A stretch of 64,000 nt of DNA, from contig BROG01000108.1 in the NCBI GenBank assembly GCA_030159075.1, forward strand, positions 1,279,501 through 1,343,500, read 5' to 3'. Both the position numbers and the translations under genes were made by a program. Below, piece by piece: positions 21,600-33,929 of this stretch. Within the stretch, counting starts at the first letter, position 1. Every line of letters begins with the position of its first letter. The notes under the pieces are model-generated. The model was not told where the DNA came from, did not search any database, and was given only the letters and a program-made list of their open reading frames with translations. Origin of the DNA: Atrina japonica (Eukaryota > Mollusca > Bivalvia > Pterioida > Pinnidae).

Positions 21600-21793
21600 T
21601 ATATATATATATATATATATATTGGCGTCGGAAGCAAATTGAAAGTGGGGGGCTAAACCAACTTAAAACACACACACACGCCATAAACGTCTGGGGGCTA
21701 AGCCCAAATTTTCAACACCTAGGTCTATCTTTGCAAAAAGGGGGAGGGGGGGCTAAGCCACCCCTAGCCCCCCCCCCCCCTGGTTTCGACGCC

Positions 21794-21850
<57 letters not shown>

Positions 21851-21858
21851 ATATAGGG
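21600..21858. mobile_element. (TA)n-flanked foldback element with G/C homopolymers
   Basis: (TA)n at 21600-21621 and 21798-21855 bracket a block whose ends are inverted: GGCGTCGGAAGCAAA against GGCGTCGAAACCAGG. Inside are GGGGGGCTAA and its complement, plus a run of about 14 C. The G-runs could form quadruplex structures. It is probably a MITE that targets TA repeats. Confidence 0.6.
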
Positions 21859-22274
21859 TATCTCCATACACAGATAAAGATCATCTATATCTACCTGCAA
21901 TGTGATTGTAATCGGCATTTACACTGCACACATCGACCAAACTGTCGGTCGTATCTAGAAGTAGATACAGTAATATTTTATCTTTCCCATTTTGCTAAGG
22001 AAGGGATTTATTTGTTTTATTTGCTTGTATCTAGTATCTATTTGGTATATTTGATAACTTCAAAGCTGGTCATAAATTATGAACCGTTAAAGAACAGTTT
22101 TATTTCACATATAAACCGAGTCTCGAGTATTGTAACAGGTCTCTTATACTATTAAGTTGTTTTTAATGTGATAGCACTATTGATTTTAAAGATACACGCT
22201 TTTTAACACTGTTCTTAGAGTTCTGAAAGAAGACTTCACATTTCACTTGTTAATTTTAATAAAAGCTTTCGGTC

Positions 22275-22525
22275 AGCTTGCGGTGGTCTAGTGGTCGATC
22301 GTTCCACTCACAATCGGAAGGAATCATGATTGATCAACAGTACCAAGTCATACCAAATGCACTGTTCCTTCGCCAAACGCTCGGGATACGAAATGAAAGT
22401 AGCGGGTATTTCGGATGAGACTTTAAAACTGAGGTTCTCTGTCACAGTGCGCGTGGCATGCAAAAGAATCCCCACTGTATTGGTGTCAGTTCATAGCACA
22501 GGTCAAAATTTGTAGCACTTTAACT
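22275..22525 (+). mobile_element. tRNA-derived SINE, family C
   Basis: The head has an A box TGGTCTAGTGG and a decayed B box. The body includes TTCGGATGAGACTTTAAAAC, TCTCTGTCACAG and GGCATGCAAAAGAATCCC, shared with the relic at 6288-6470. Confidence 0.6.
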
Positions 22526-23120
22526 AAAGCTTGTGAAATCCTCATATAGGAGCAAAATTCTTGAAAACAACAATCAAATAAAAATCAGTAGTGTCTGGGA
22601 TGTTCCTGATTTTGCTTGTGTACTGTTAATATGCGTGTGCCAACATCACCAGCTAGGAGCGAAGTACCACACAATACTACTATTCTATGGAATTAAGTAT
22701 GCAAATTTAGCGGCGTGTGTGTGGATTTGTCTTTCACGTGTCATACCTGCCATGACGCCACAAACCGGGATCTATCCCATCCGCACGCCTTTCTCTTCTA
22801 ATGCCGAGTACTCGAGTCCAAGACATGAGTGATACCCGAATCAAAACGGACAGAATCAGTGCGAGTCATGTGATTTGATGTAACATGTATTTTTACTTAC
22901 TCAAGGAGCATAATTATGAAGCACGTAAGGTAAAAGGGATCCTTTGGTGTTTAGTTTTTTGGTTATTATTTCACATTTTACAAAACCATAAATGTAAAAA
23001 GAAGATCTACAAATTCCTTACCTAAAATAAAACTAAAACTTTGGATACGATTTGAAAGATTGGTAGGTAACGACCTTACTTAGTCATAAGTCATAAGCTA
23101 ACATAGGAATACATTCATAC
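22526..23120. other. No gene recognised
   Basis: Short open frames only. None has a recognisable domain. Confidence 0.45.
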
Positions 23121-23420
<300 letters not shown>

Positions 23421-23425
<5 letters not shown>

Positions 23426-24131
23426 TGTCCAGCCTTATTGTCACTTTAATCTGAATTGATAAACTATGTAAATTATCTGTTTATTCACCAAGACTTTATA
23501 TGACCTTTATCTTTGTTTTTCCAAATCCTTTATAACCACATAACAGAAAGAGGTGCATGATTGATCATGCTGGTGTAGTTTTTCTGATAACCACACAAAC
23601 AATATCATAGCTTTAGAACGTAATCACAAAGACAATACTCTTTTACATTTATCGGTAGATGGTTTGTTTCATTGATCAATACGATCCCATTTATCCCTCA
23701 GATTTTACCATAAAACTGAAATGTCACGTGGGATCTGGATGTCTAACCTTGTATGCCATCGTTCATATAGCATTTGTTACGCACTTTTTTAAATCTAAAG
23801 ATAACTGGCCCGAAAGGGATTCATTGACAGAAAATAATGTGTAGAGTCAAATGTTTTATTTTTCATTTTGTATTAACTTTTGTTTTTTTTAGTAATTACG
23901 TTATGACTTAAGGTCATAACACAAAATAATTACCCAGAATTTAGCATGTTTTCTGCATGGGTTTATATATTTTTTCTTTAAAAAGAGACATTTTATGTCA
24001 GAATAATATAGAATATAGAATTGTGTGAAATTCATTGAAAAAACACTTTTAGGTCAATTCTAAATTCTGTCTTTTATTACCATGATCATGGTCATTTACA
24101 ACATTCCGATGACATGTTCGGTTTTTGCTCG
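23421..24131. other. No gene recognised
   Basis: AT-rich sequence, no coding motif. Confidence 0.45.
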
Positions 24132-24440
24132 ATCTAATTAAAAACCGATCTTACATCGGTCCAATTTTCGGATTTCTCGTGCAGAGGATCTAAGGAAATC
24201 AACTATGGGGTCACATGTGAATGGCATCTAGCAGGATTGTTAAAGTTTATCGAAAGGCAATGAGATGTAATTCATTAAATGATTAAAAACGTCAGTCCGC
24301 AGAATTCATTCATAGAGTTAATTATTAAAAGAATAATTATCTATTTTTGGAGTTTGTGTTCAGTACTAGCGTTGTTCATAATGTTTACATCCTTTTTCCA
24401 TTCGACAAACCGATACAATCGCGTAAAGCATATTTTCATT
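24132..24440 (+). repeat. Dispersed repeat, copy 2 (relative at 3865-4214)
   Basis: Shares AACCGATCT, CTATGGGGTCACATGTGAAT, GTTTATCGAAAGGCAA and TTGTTCATAATGTTT with the first copy. Downstream of the GT92 locus. Confidence 0.55.
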
Positions 24441-24626
24441 GGTCGAATATGACATGTGTGTGATGTCATTCGCATATGACCCAGTAGTAGATTTCTTCAG
24501 ATTCTCTATGAGTCGGCAGGAACGATGGATGCATTTTCCTGCATTTGTAAAACAAGGAGCTGTGCTCTCTTTCAATGTTTTCCCTAGTTCATATTATTTA
24601 ACATAATGTGTTTATGACATATTTTG

Positions 24627-26880
24627 TCATATATGTTTTGAAGCGTTATGAACTTCAATTATTTCCTCGTTAACATTAAACCCACGACGCTGCATATTTG
24701 ATAGTAGCTTATCACTGTATTTCAATATACTCTCGTCCTGTTCGGTCAAATCACAGTTCATTCCGTAATTCCACTGACAATGCCTATAGTGGTGAATCCA
24801 TGCAATGCTAGGATCGACTTCGAATGTTTGAAAATGCTCTTCAAACGGTTTACTCAAGTGATGGATTCCTATTTCAAATACTCTTGGGGGATATACAAGC
24901 ATTTTTGTTCTAACTTTACTGTACATTGTTGTTCGTATTTTGTTGTCCAAAGTATCAAGATGATACACACTTTTGGATTTGTTTTTGTCTTTTTCTGTAA
25001 AATCGGAATCAAAGAAAACACTTTTAAATTGGTACACGGCTATATCTTCGGGTTTAATGTCTGTTTGTGACTGATCCAGAATTTCTACTAATTCTGACCA
25101 TGTACTGTGATTTTTAGGAATTATAAATTCATCTATATCATTAAATGATAACAGTTTTGATTTGTACATGTTTCTGTAGAGACAGTCCCACACAGCGGCG
25201 GACTGACCATGGTACCAAATTTGTGAATTTAGTATTGGCATTTTCCAAGGTAGTAAAGTTACAGTATTATTTTCTGCATAACTGTTCAAAAGTTTTAGAA
25301 GTTCTTCATCAATCTTATCTTCGTAGTAAAATGTGAAATGCTCTGCACCTAATATTGTTGATAGTTCAATAAATTCTGTTAATTTTCGAGTATCAACATT
25401 GCCAAACAAAGGTGGTACACAGATCCCGATTTGTTGATCATGGTTTTTGTTTGGCCTGTTGTGTGTAATGTTTATGGTGTATAAAGTTCCCATTTCTACA
25501 GCATACTGTGACAATACAACCTGAGGAGTTCCTACACTATCTTTCGGAACTATACATGAACCTAAATATGCAGCAAATGTCTTCATGTGACTTTCACAGG
25601 TTTCATAATATTCAACGATTGTAGCGAAACTTTTTTTCGTCCCTTTGTTGTCCATGCGTCTAAAATGGCACCAAAGTTTGGTTTTCATACGCTTATTACT
25701 AGGTGCAATGAGAATTAACCTTATATGATGAATTTCTCCTCTTTGATCGTAATAAGCGGAATATAAAAACACTTTATTGAACAACTCCCGGAACTGGTCA
25801 GTTTGAATATGAACGTTCATTGTCATATTCTTGTTTTCAAAGTCCTTTTCTCTATTTTGTTTTGCATCAGCTAAACGATCTTCAAAGAATTTGTCTTGGT
25901 CTATCGCATACTTATTTAGAAAATGCAGTAATTTTTTGCTTCTTTTTATGTTTGGCTTAAATAGTGATTTCACAACTTGTAAATCCTTGTTAATCTCCGA
26001 CTGGCTTTTGTTTTTATTATCCAGAATGATCCGTTTTAATTTTTGCTCGGTATCGGTGTTAATGCCAGAATGTTTCAGTTGTTTCATAATTTCACTTTTC
26101 ACTTTCTCGGCACTCTCCTTTATAGATCCGTCTAAATTAGAGGTCGGGATCGGCATGTGATTGATACTTTTGTTTATTTTTTTAAGTTGATCTTGCACGT
26201 TTGACAGTAGTTCATCTTTATATTTCAATATTCTCTCATCCTTTTCAGTCATAGTACAATCCATTTGATATTTCCTTTCACATTTCCTGTAATGATGAAT
26301 CCACGCAATTCTTGGATTTACCGATAATGTTTGAAAATGCTCTTCAAACGGTTTACTCAAGTGATGGATTCCTATTTCAAATACTTTTGGGGGATATACA
26401 AGCATTTTTGTTCTGACTTTACTGTACATTGTTGTTCGTATTTTGTTGTCCAAAGTATCAAGATGATACACACTTTTGGATTTGTTTTTGTCTTTTTCTG
26501 TAAAATCGGAATCAAAGAAAACACTTTTAAATTGGTACACGGCTATATCTTCGGGTTTAATGTCTGTTTGTGACTGATCCAGAAATTTTACTAATTCTGA
26601 CCATGTACTGTGATTTTTAGGAATTATAAATTCATCTATATCATTAAATGATAACAGTTTTGATTTGTACATGTTTCTGTAGAGACAGTCCCACACAGCG
26701 GCGGACTGACCATGGTACCAAATTTGTGAATTTAGTATTGGCATTTTCCAAGGTAGTAAAGTTACAGTATTATTTTCTGCATAACTGTTCAAAAGTTTTA
26801 GAAGTTCTTCATCAATCTTATCTTCGTAGTAAAATGTGAAATGCTCTGCACCTAATATTGTTGATAGTTCAATAAATTCT
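24627..26880 (-). CDS. GT92 domain B with linker, intact open part of the locus
   Basis: An uninterrupted frame of more than 720 residues covers the end of domain A (acidic FNDIDEFIIP at about 26625-26655), the linker and all of domain B (same motif at about 25118-25147), down to the TGA at 24627. There is no convincing ATG at its upstream limit, because the frame is entered from domain A through the indel at 26884. Domain B alone has the size of a complete GT92 catalytic domain. Confidence 0.7.
24823..25804 (-). repeat. Near-identical coding duplicate, copy in domain B
   Basis: Aligns with 26326-27311 at almost every base, with only a few substitutions (for example near 24878, 24908 and 25082-25086) plus four single-base indels. 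The offset is 1503 bp at one end and 1507 bp at the other. Beyond the edges similarity drops sharply. Confidence 0.9.
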
Positions 26881-27311
26881 GTTTAATTTTCGAGTATCAA
26901 CATTGCCAAACAAAGGTGGTACACAGATCCCGATTTGTTGATCATGGTTTTTGTTTGGCCTGTTTGTGTGTAATGTTTATGGTGTATAAAGTTTCCCATT
27001 TCTACAGCATACTGTGACAATACAACCTGAGGAGTTCCTACACTATCTTTCGGAACTATACATGAACCTAAATATGCAGCAAATGTCTTCATGTGACTTT
27101 CACAGGTTTCATAATATTCAACGATTGTAGCGAAACTTTTTTTCGTCCCTTTGTTGTCCATGCGTCTAAAAATGGCACCAAAGTTTGGTTTTCATACGCT
27201 TATTACTAGGTGCAATGAGAATTAACCTTATATGATGAATTTCTCCTCTTTGATCGTAATAAGCGGAATATAAAAACACTTTATTGAACAACTCCCGGAA
27301 CTGGTCAGTTT
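26326..27311 (-). repeat. Near-identical coding duplicate, copy in domain A
   Basis: Partner of 24823-25804. The right edge falls just after CTGGTCAGTT; the left edge is at AATGTTTGAAAATGCTC. Confidence 0.9.
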
Positions 27312-27897
27312 TAACCGGAAGTGATTTGGACAATTGACTCTCTGTATCATTCAATTTAAGTTCTCTTTCTTGATGAACAACACTTTTATGATGCATTTCT
27401 CCCGATTGATTTCGATGTAACGAGTCGTTTTTGTTCTTTAATGACGTAGACTTTTTATTAACTTTCGGCAATAATTTTCCCATAGCTGCCGATTCTTTGT
27501 TTTTATCACGAAGAATGTGATGATCTGATGTTCGGTAATTTTTCTTGTCAATGTTTTCACGTTTCAACAATGTCTGAAACTTACTTCTATTTTGTTCATT
27601 TCTAATTATATATTCTTTTTTAAAATCATGAACAAACTGAGTGAGGTTATACATTGATATACGTGTACTTGAATTTCTTTTTTTCTCTAAATTTTTTATA
27701 TTGCTACCTTTGAAAATTGCCATATTTTGACTCCGACTCCTGTTAGACGACCTATAATTTGAATTCCACGTGTATATTTCATTACGACGTTGAAATAAAT
27801 AATCGTCTTCATTTATACTGGCATAAAGGCTTAACGCGCAAAGCAAGTACATTAAAAATATAAAACAGAAATAGCGTGTTATCACTTGTCGCCTCAT

Positions 27898-28391
27898 GTT
27901 TGCATTGTTTTTGGATTTGTCAAATACTGCTCCTAGTTCTCCAATTCGTCTTCATACCTGTGATAATTACTGCTAATGTGGTAACTATGTGACAAAGCAA
28001 ACAAACGATGCCGACTTCTGACTGGATGTCATTGTGGAACGCCCTTTGTTGATACAGATAGGATTTACATGCAGTTGAATTACAGGTACGCGATCTGAAA
28101 TATAAAGTCATTTCTATGATAAGAGATGAAGTTTAAGTGCGTGTAAAATATTTTGCCTTAATGTATTACCACATTTGCTCAAAGCATTTTATGAAGTTCT
28201 TTAAATATTATATTGCAAATGTTGATTATATTACAGTTTTGCCAATATATAATATGCATTATCAAAAAAATACACATATTATATTATCATTTTTAAATGT
28301 TTCCAATGCCCTGCCTAGAATTAGTAACTAGTATTTTGATGTTATCAGCTATAAGTGCCAAAGATACTTATGGTACGCCAAAATCTTATTC
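27898..28391. other. Upstream of the GT92 locus; no gene recognised
   Basis: A 63-residue minus-strand frame at 27920-28111 has no family signature and is not called. Confidence 0.4.
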
Positions 28392-28716
28392 ATGAGTTAA
28401 ACCTAATTTTTCTCCAGTTAAACCTAGTTTTTCTCAGTAACCCACATGAACTTAACTTGAGAAAAACAAGGTTTAGTTGCATCAAAATGACAAAAATTAA
28501 CCTAGTTTTTCTCGAGAGAGCCCTACTTTAACTGAGACAAAACTAATCTTAACTGCACCACAATCACATTAATGAGTATTAATATGTTTTTGATGTGGTT
28601 AGTCCTAGATTTTCACAGTTAAACCTAGCTTTTTCAGCTGCAAATATTTTTTTCCAGTTAATATGAATTACGAATAAAACAAGGATTAACTGGAGAAAAA
28701 CTAGATTTAACTCGTA
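28392..28716. mobile_element. Foldback MITE of AGTTAAACCTAGTTTTTCTC units
   Basis: The left end GAGTTAAACCTAATTTTTCT is the inverse of the right end, whose reverse complement is GAGTTAAATCTAGTTTTTCT. The interior repeats the same motif in both orientations. There is no coding capacity. Confidence 0.7.
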
Positions 28717-28747
28717 CCTCACATTCACTGGATAAAAAACTTATTCA

Positions 28748-29030
28748 CTTGAGAAAATCATCGGTATAAATACTGAGGTATGAATAAACCTCTGTCTTTC
28801 TTTTGTGACTGAAAGTTGAAATCATCGAGTACAAATACTGGGTATGAATAAAGCCCTGCCTTTCTTTTGTGACTGAAAACTTAAATCTTCGAGTACAAAT
28901 ACTGGATATGAATAAAGCCCTGCCTTTTTGTGGCGAAAAATTGAAATCATCGAGTACGAATACTGGGTATGAATGAAGCCCGGCCTTTCTTTTGTGACTG
29001 TAAATTGAAATCATCGGTTACGAGATAGTA
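28748..29030. repeat. ~72 bp tandem repeat, four units
   Basis: Units contain AATCATCGAGTACAAATACT, GGGTATGAATAAAGCC and CTTTCTTTTGTGACTGAAA. Related degenerate units reappear at 29210-29265 and 29410-29540 inside the neighbouring composite. Confidence 0.85.
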
Positions 29031-29144
29031 ATTTTTTTACGGTGGTTACTCTTAGACGGATTTCGGCTATACGTTTAGAGATATTATTTGGCCTTGTTTG
29101 ATACCACTTTATCTTTAGAAAATACACACACCTTTCAAATTGGA

Positions 29145-29190
29145 CCTCAACTGATGAAGTCTAATTGACAGAAACGATATCCTCTTGAGC
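29145..29190 (+). ncRNA. Hammerhead ribozyme-like motif 1 (decayed)
   Basis: Stem I CCTCAA/TTGAGC pairs over 5 bp. Core CTGATGA at 29151-29157, stem II AGTC-TAATT-GACA, then GAAAC. The stem III/cleavage part reads GATATCCTC instead of GATCGTC, so this copy is probably inactive. Confidence 0.6.
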
Positions 29191-29274
29191 ATTATAACTT
29201 TGGTATTATGTTTATAATATTTACAAATACTGTGATACGATAAAACCACTGTATTTCTGTTGTGATATAAAACT

Positions 29275-29415
29275 CTCAGATACCAAAGTATAAATCAATA
29301 GGATGTCCAGGACATATATACAAATCCGGTAAAAATGGACAAACACGGACCTCTGGAAACCAAGAGGTGGGATCAGTAGAGGAGGAGTAAGCATCCCCTG
29401 TCGACCGGTCACACC
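29275..29415 (-). mobile_element. PLE 3' module
   Basis: Minus strand: GGTGTGACCGGTCGACAGGG, GATGCTTACTCCTCC, CCAGAGGTCCGTGTTTGTCC and CTGGACATCCTATTGATTTA. It is one of the best preserved of about ten copies in the window. Confidence 0.75.
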
Positions 29416-29697
29416 TGAAAAATAAAATCATTGGGTACAAATATTGTAGTATGATAAAATCACTACTGGCTATCCTTCCATTGTGATAGAAAATTGAAAT
29501 AATCGTGACATGATAAAAATACTGCCTGTTGAGACCGAATATCGCCGGGTACAAAGGTTCGGACATGTCAAACAAAGTGTCTAGATTGAATAAGGTATGA
29601 CAAATATAAATAATTCAATACTGGCTTCAGATTATATATTGATACGATTTATATGCTAAGAATATAATTATCATAATTATTATATCAAAGTTATAAT

Positions 29698-29741
29698 GCT
29701 CAAGACGATCGTTTCTGTCAGTTAGACTTCATCAATTGAGC
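29698..29741 (-). ncRNA. Hammerhead ribozyme-like motif 2
   Basis: Minus strand: stem I GCTCAA/TTGAGC (6 bp), core TTGATGA (first core C changed to T), stem II AGTC-TAACT-GACA, GAAAC, loop GATC, cleavage triplet GTC. The core substitution probably lowers or abolishes activity. Confidence 0.65.
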
Positions 29742-30022
29742 TCCAATTTCAAATACATTATCTAAATAGAAAACTGTGGTGTCAGACAAGGACAAACAAT
29801 GAGTCTAAAAGTATAGCCCAAATCCGTCTAGGAGTAACCACGGTAAAAAAAGATGGCTATTTTAGCTTTAGAAGAATTTAGAAAATGGTGCTATCAGTGC
29901 GAAATATTACATACGTACAATATTATCAGCTGATACCCACTGATTTTTCATAGCTGAAGGCAGGTAATTAGAGATACATTTGTGGACATTTTGAAGTAAA
30001 AAGAAATTTAAACAACCAAGAG

Positions 30023-30195
30023 CCGTCGTGGCTCGATGGTGGGGTGCTCCATTCGCAACCTGAGGGTTTCGGGTTCGAGCCTCGGTGGAGACGACTGGCT
30101 TTTCTTGTCCTTCGGATGAGACAGTAAAAATCGAGGTCCCGTAAGAAAGGCCAAAATTTGAAGCTCTTAATGGGCATTTGGTGACATGGGTGCAT
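30023..30195 (+). mobile_element. tRNA-like SINE head with family A-like body
   Basis: A box TGGCTCGATGG, B box GGGTTCGAGCC, then CCTTCGGATGAGACAGTAAA, AATCGAGGTCCCGT and GGCATTTGGTGACATGG. The head differs from other family A copies and the middle of the body is deleted. Confidence 0.75.
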
Positions 30196-31100
<905 letters not shown>

Positions 31101-31309
31101 CCGGAAAAAAGAAACTGTGTATTCTTAAAAGTTACATAAAAACATGAAAAGTATTCTTTGATCGCTCTTTATTCTTAAAGGCACAGATTATTAAACTAAA
31201 CGCGTGTTTGAGTACTCAATCTGTTTGCGGTTAGTAATCGATTAGAATGTCTTGCATTATTGACAGTATTCAATGTATTGAAACAGAAAAACATTGGTTT
31301 TTGGAATAA

Positions 31310-32077
31310 AATTTTGATTTAGAGATGCCAGTCGACTTCTTTGACCGCTAGAAGACCCCCTGGGCATCGACGGATATCTCCTCGTACCGTAAGGAACAGA
31401 TTCCTGGAGGCCAACATCCGTCCTGTTCTGGTCTGGCTCCACCGTGTTGAGAGGTAAGCATGGTGTAGGAGGCATCGTCGTTTCAATAACAGAGATTGGG
31501 CGGAAGTTCTGTTTACGGACGAGTCGAGATTTCATCTCGACATCAGTGACGGTCGTGTTCGGGCTTACTGTCGTGCCGGAGAACGTTACATTGAGGCCTG
31601 CGTTATTTCGCCGGTCGAGGGAGCGTTATGGTCTGGGATGGAATTACAACACATGTAAGGACCCCTTTGGTGATAGTGGAGGGCAATTTAACCGGCATAC
31701 GCTACCGTGACTAGATTATACGTCAGCACGTCATTCCATTCATTCACAACAACCAGCGTAACGTCATTCTGCAGTAGGACAACGCACGTGCACACCCTGC
31801 ACGCGTTGTTAGTGACGATCTACAGCAGCAAAACATGAATGTGCTGCCTTGGCCTGCCATGTCACCGGATTTATCGCCTATAGAACATGTTTGGGATGAA
31901 ATCGAACGTTGTCTACGTCAAGAGCCAAACCCCCGTGCTAAGTTGGACGCTGTGCGTCGTTCTTTATTGCGCATACGGCGAAACATTCCCCAAGCATTTA
32001 TGTATTACCTGATTCATTCAATGCGTTGTAGGTGTAAAGAATACATCGGTGCAAATGACGGTCAAACACACTATTAA
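31310..32077 (+). pseudogene. Tc1/mariner-like transposase relic
   Basis: Fragments across frames: VRNRFLEANIRP (~31380, end of the DNA-binding region), VLFTDESRFHLDISDGR (~31510, first catalytic Asp), a DNARAH-like segment (~31778, second Asp) and VLPWPAMSPDLSPIEHVWDE (31838 on, catalytic Glu in PIEH), then IPQAFMYYLIHSMRCRC. This is the DDE layout of Tc1-like elements. Internal stops and shifts at 31440-31830 inactivate it. The final 80 residues remain open. Terminal repeats were not identified. Confidence 0.85.
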
Positions 32078-32231
32078 ACTTGTGAAACATTTTTGTACCT
32101 CCTGGCTTTCAGTGGCTATTCGTATCAACCATAATGGACATAATCCGTGATTTGATGTTTGAATTGAAAGACAATGCATAATATTAAATAATGATATACA
32201 TAATGAAACATAATATTTTGTATACGAATCT

Positions 32232-32297
32232 ATAAATGTATGTATGTATGTATGTATGTATGTATGTATGTATGTATGTATGTATGTATGTATGTAT
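32232..32297. repeat. (ATGT)n microsatellite
   Basis: About 16 tetranucleotide units. Confidence 0.97.
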
Positions 32298-32543
32298 AAC
32301 AGCATTACACACCGTTATTACTAAATCTACCTCAAATTATTAGTTTTCTATTCTGATTCAGATTAAACATTCAAACTGTAACCTATATAATACAGAAGAA
32401 ACATTTTTCAACTAGTTTTTTATGCAACAGTTTTGCAACCGGAGAGAACTTCCTCCGGAGGGGAAGGTCTGTTATATAGGTATTATATGCACAATACCAA
32501 TGTTATAGTTTTGCCAAAAAAACCAAAAAAATCCAAAACAAAT

Positions 32544-32587
32544 GTTCAAGACGATCGTTTCTATCAATAAGATTTCATCAGATGAAA
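32544..32587 (-). ncRNA. Hammerhead ribozyme-like motif 3 (compensatory stem II)
   Basis: Minus strand: core CTGATGA (32575-32581), stem II AATC-TTATT-GATA, GAAAC, loop GATC, GTC. The G-C pair of the other copies is replaced by A-T with pairing kept. Stem I TTTCAT/TTGAAC has a U-U mismatch next to the core but pairs at the next four positions. Confidence 0.68.
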
Positions 32588-33564
32588 TTGAATTCATAAT
32601 ATATTTATATGTAGACTTCCGAAACAAAAAGAAAAATCCTACCTGTGGAAATCCTGCCATTAACATGGAGTATGAAACAATAATACAACAAAACAATCAA
32701 AGTGAATCATATACAGACAACGGTCTTTTTAGTCAAAATCTTAGGTAATACATATATAACTCGGTCGGGCCTCGTGTGTGCGTGCATGTATGTGTGTGTT
32801 GATTTCAAGTTTGTCTTTCATGTTTGTTGCTATATTTGTCTTTTCCGGGTATGTTATATCTGTACAAATTCCATAACCCGAATAACGGACAGTAATTTTT
32901 CAGTGAACTGTCTATCGTGACAGTTTAAACCACACACAACCTATCAAATCCTAAATGCATTCTACTTAAAAGTATTATATTTTATCTAATACCTGTTTAA
33001 ATAAAATTATACAATCTATCACCTTGTGTAGCGTACTAAGTCATTATCTTAATTCTTCTTGCATTATATCTAAGTTGGACTTTGAATATGTTAAATTGTA
33101 TCAGGTATGCATTCCCCAATTGCATACGAAATACATGTAGTTTTAAAACTTTTACACCGAAGTTTTGCCGAAAATCCTTCTAAACGTTCCATGCGTCAGT
33201 AGCAGTGTTTACAAATAGGTTAGTATGGGTGTATAAATAATACTGGGGAATAAACGATTTGTTTACTGTAGAAAATTGATCTCCGTTCAAATGATCGTAG
33301 AGGACTTTTATCAAATAAATAAATAAATAAATAAAATGCAGAAACGCCAAGTATAAAATAAGTTATTCCCTATTTTCGAGATGTCTTACTTCCCACAACC
33401 CTAAAATTTAACTTACTTTTACATGTATTGCATCAGTCCAATCAGCGAGAATTCAATGTTAAAACTGCAATTTACATATCTACATTACTTGTTATCATTG
33501 TACTATGATTATCACATAAGGTAACGTCCCTTCAACTAACCAACCACCTTGTTCAACTGAAGGC
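32588..33564. other. No gene recognised
   Basis: AT-rich with short open frames only. A brief TAAA tetranucleotide run sits at about 33318-33336. Confidence 0.45.
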
Positions 33565-33755
33565 TCTAAAAAAAAACAAACTAACAAAAAAAAACCTAAA
33601 AAAAACAAAAAAAAAAACAACAAAAAACAAAAACAACAAAAACATATTATCTGCTTGTAAACAAAATCGATATCTGAAACGAGCAGAGGATATGGTGCAG
33701 AATAGTGTAAGTTTATCTGAGTTTGCAAGTTTTTATTATTATTATTATTATCATC

Positions 33756-33836
<81 letters not shown>

Positions 33837-33840
33837 TATA
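33565..33840. repeat. A-rich tract and (TA)n microsatellite
   Basis: A-runs separated by C at 33565-33650; (TTA)n then (TA)n at about 33735-33840. Confidence 0.9.
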
Positions 33841-33929
33841 CATATACTCATTAGCTCTCAACATTGACAAAATTGCCTGCATACAATACTAATGTCATGA
33901 AAGTGAACCACTATGATAGAACATGTTCC

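Larger units (their letters stand above)
24627..27897 (-). pseudogene. Two-domain glycosyltransferase family 92 (DUF23) locus, frameshifted in domain 1
   Basis: The ATG at 27895-27897 opens a frame with a signal anchor at residues ~8-26 (YFCFIFLMYLLCALSLYA) and a basic, Ser/Asn-rich stem. GT92 domain A (~27310-26230), a ~160-residue charged linker and GT92 domain B (~25830-24700) follow, with a stop at 24627. Both domains have YHGQSAAVWDCLYRNM and the acidic FNDIDEFIIP motif, GT92 hallmarks. Known GT92 members transfer galactose in the Golgi. Domain A carries four +1 indels relative to B: near 27170 (A run), 26993 and 26961 (T), and 26884 (T). They break its frame. No introns are visible. It could be a real two-domain enzyme with assembly errors, a recent pseudogene, or two tandem genes of which the second lacks its own anchor. 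Confidence 0.75.
29035..29852. mobile_element. Inverted composite with two inward hammerhead motifs and a PLE module
   Basis: The left arm 29035-29215 and right arm ~29680-29852 are inverted relatives. Both contain GGTGGTTACTC, TAGACGGATTT, GGCTATAC, a CTTGT then ACCAC segment and the hammerhead-like core. Between them are degenerate 72 bp units and a minus-strand PLE 3' module. This resembles a PLE pseudo-LTR pair or a retrozyme dimer in inverted arrangement. Confidence 0.6.

Noticed and set aside
27920..28111. Small minus-strand frame just upstream of the GT92 start
   Set aside because: No recognisable signal or homology; could be a 5' leader, but unsupported.
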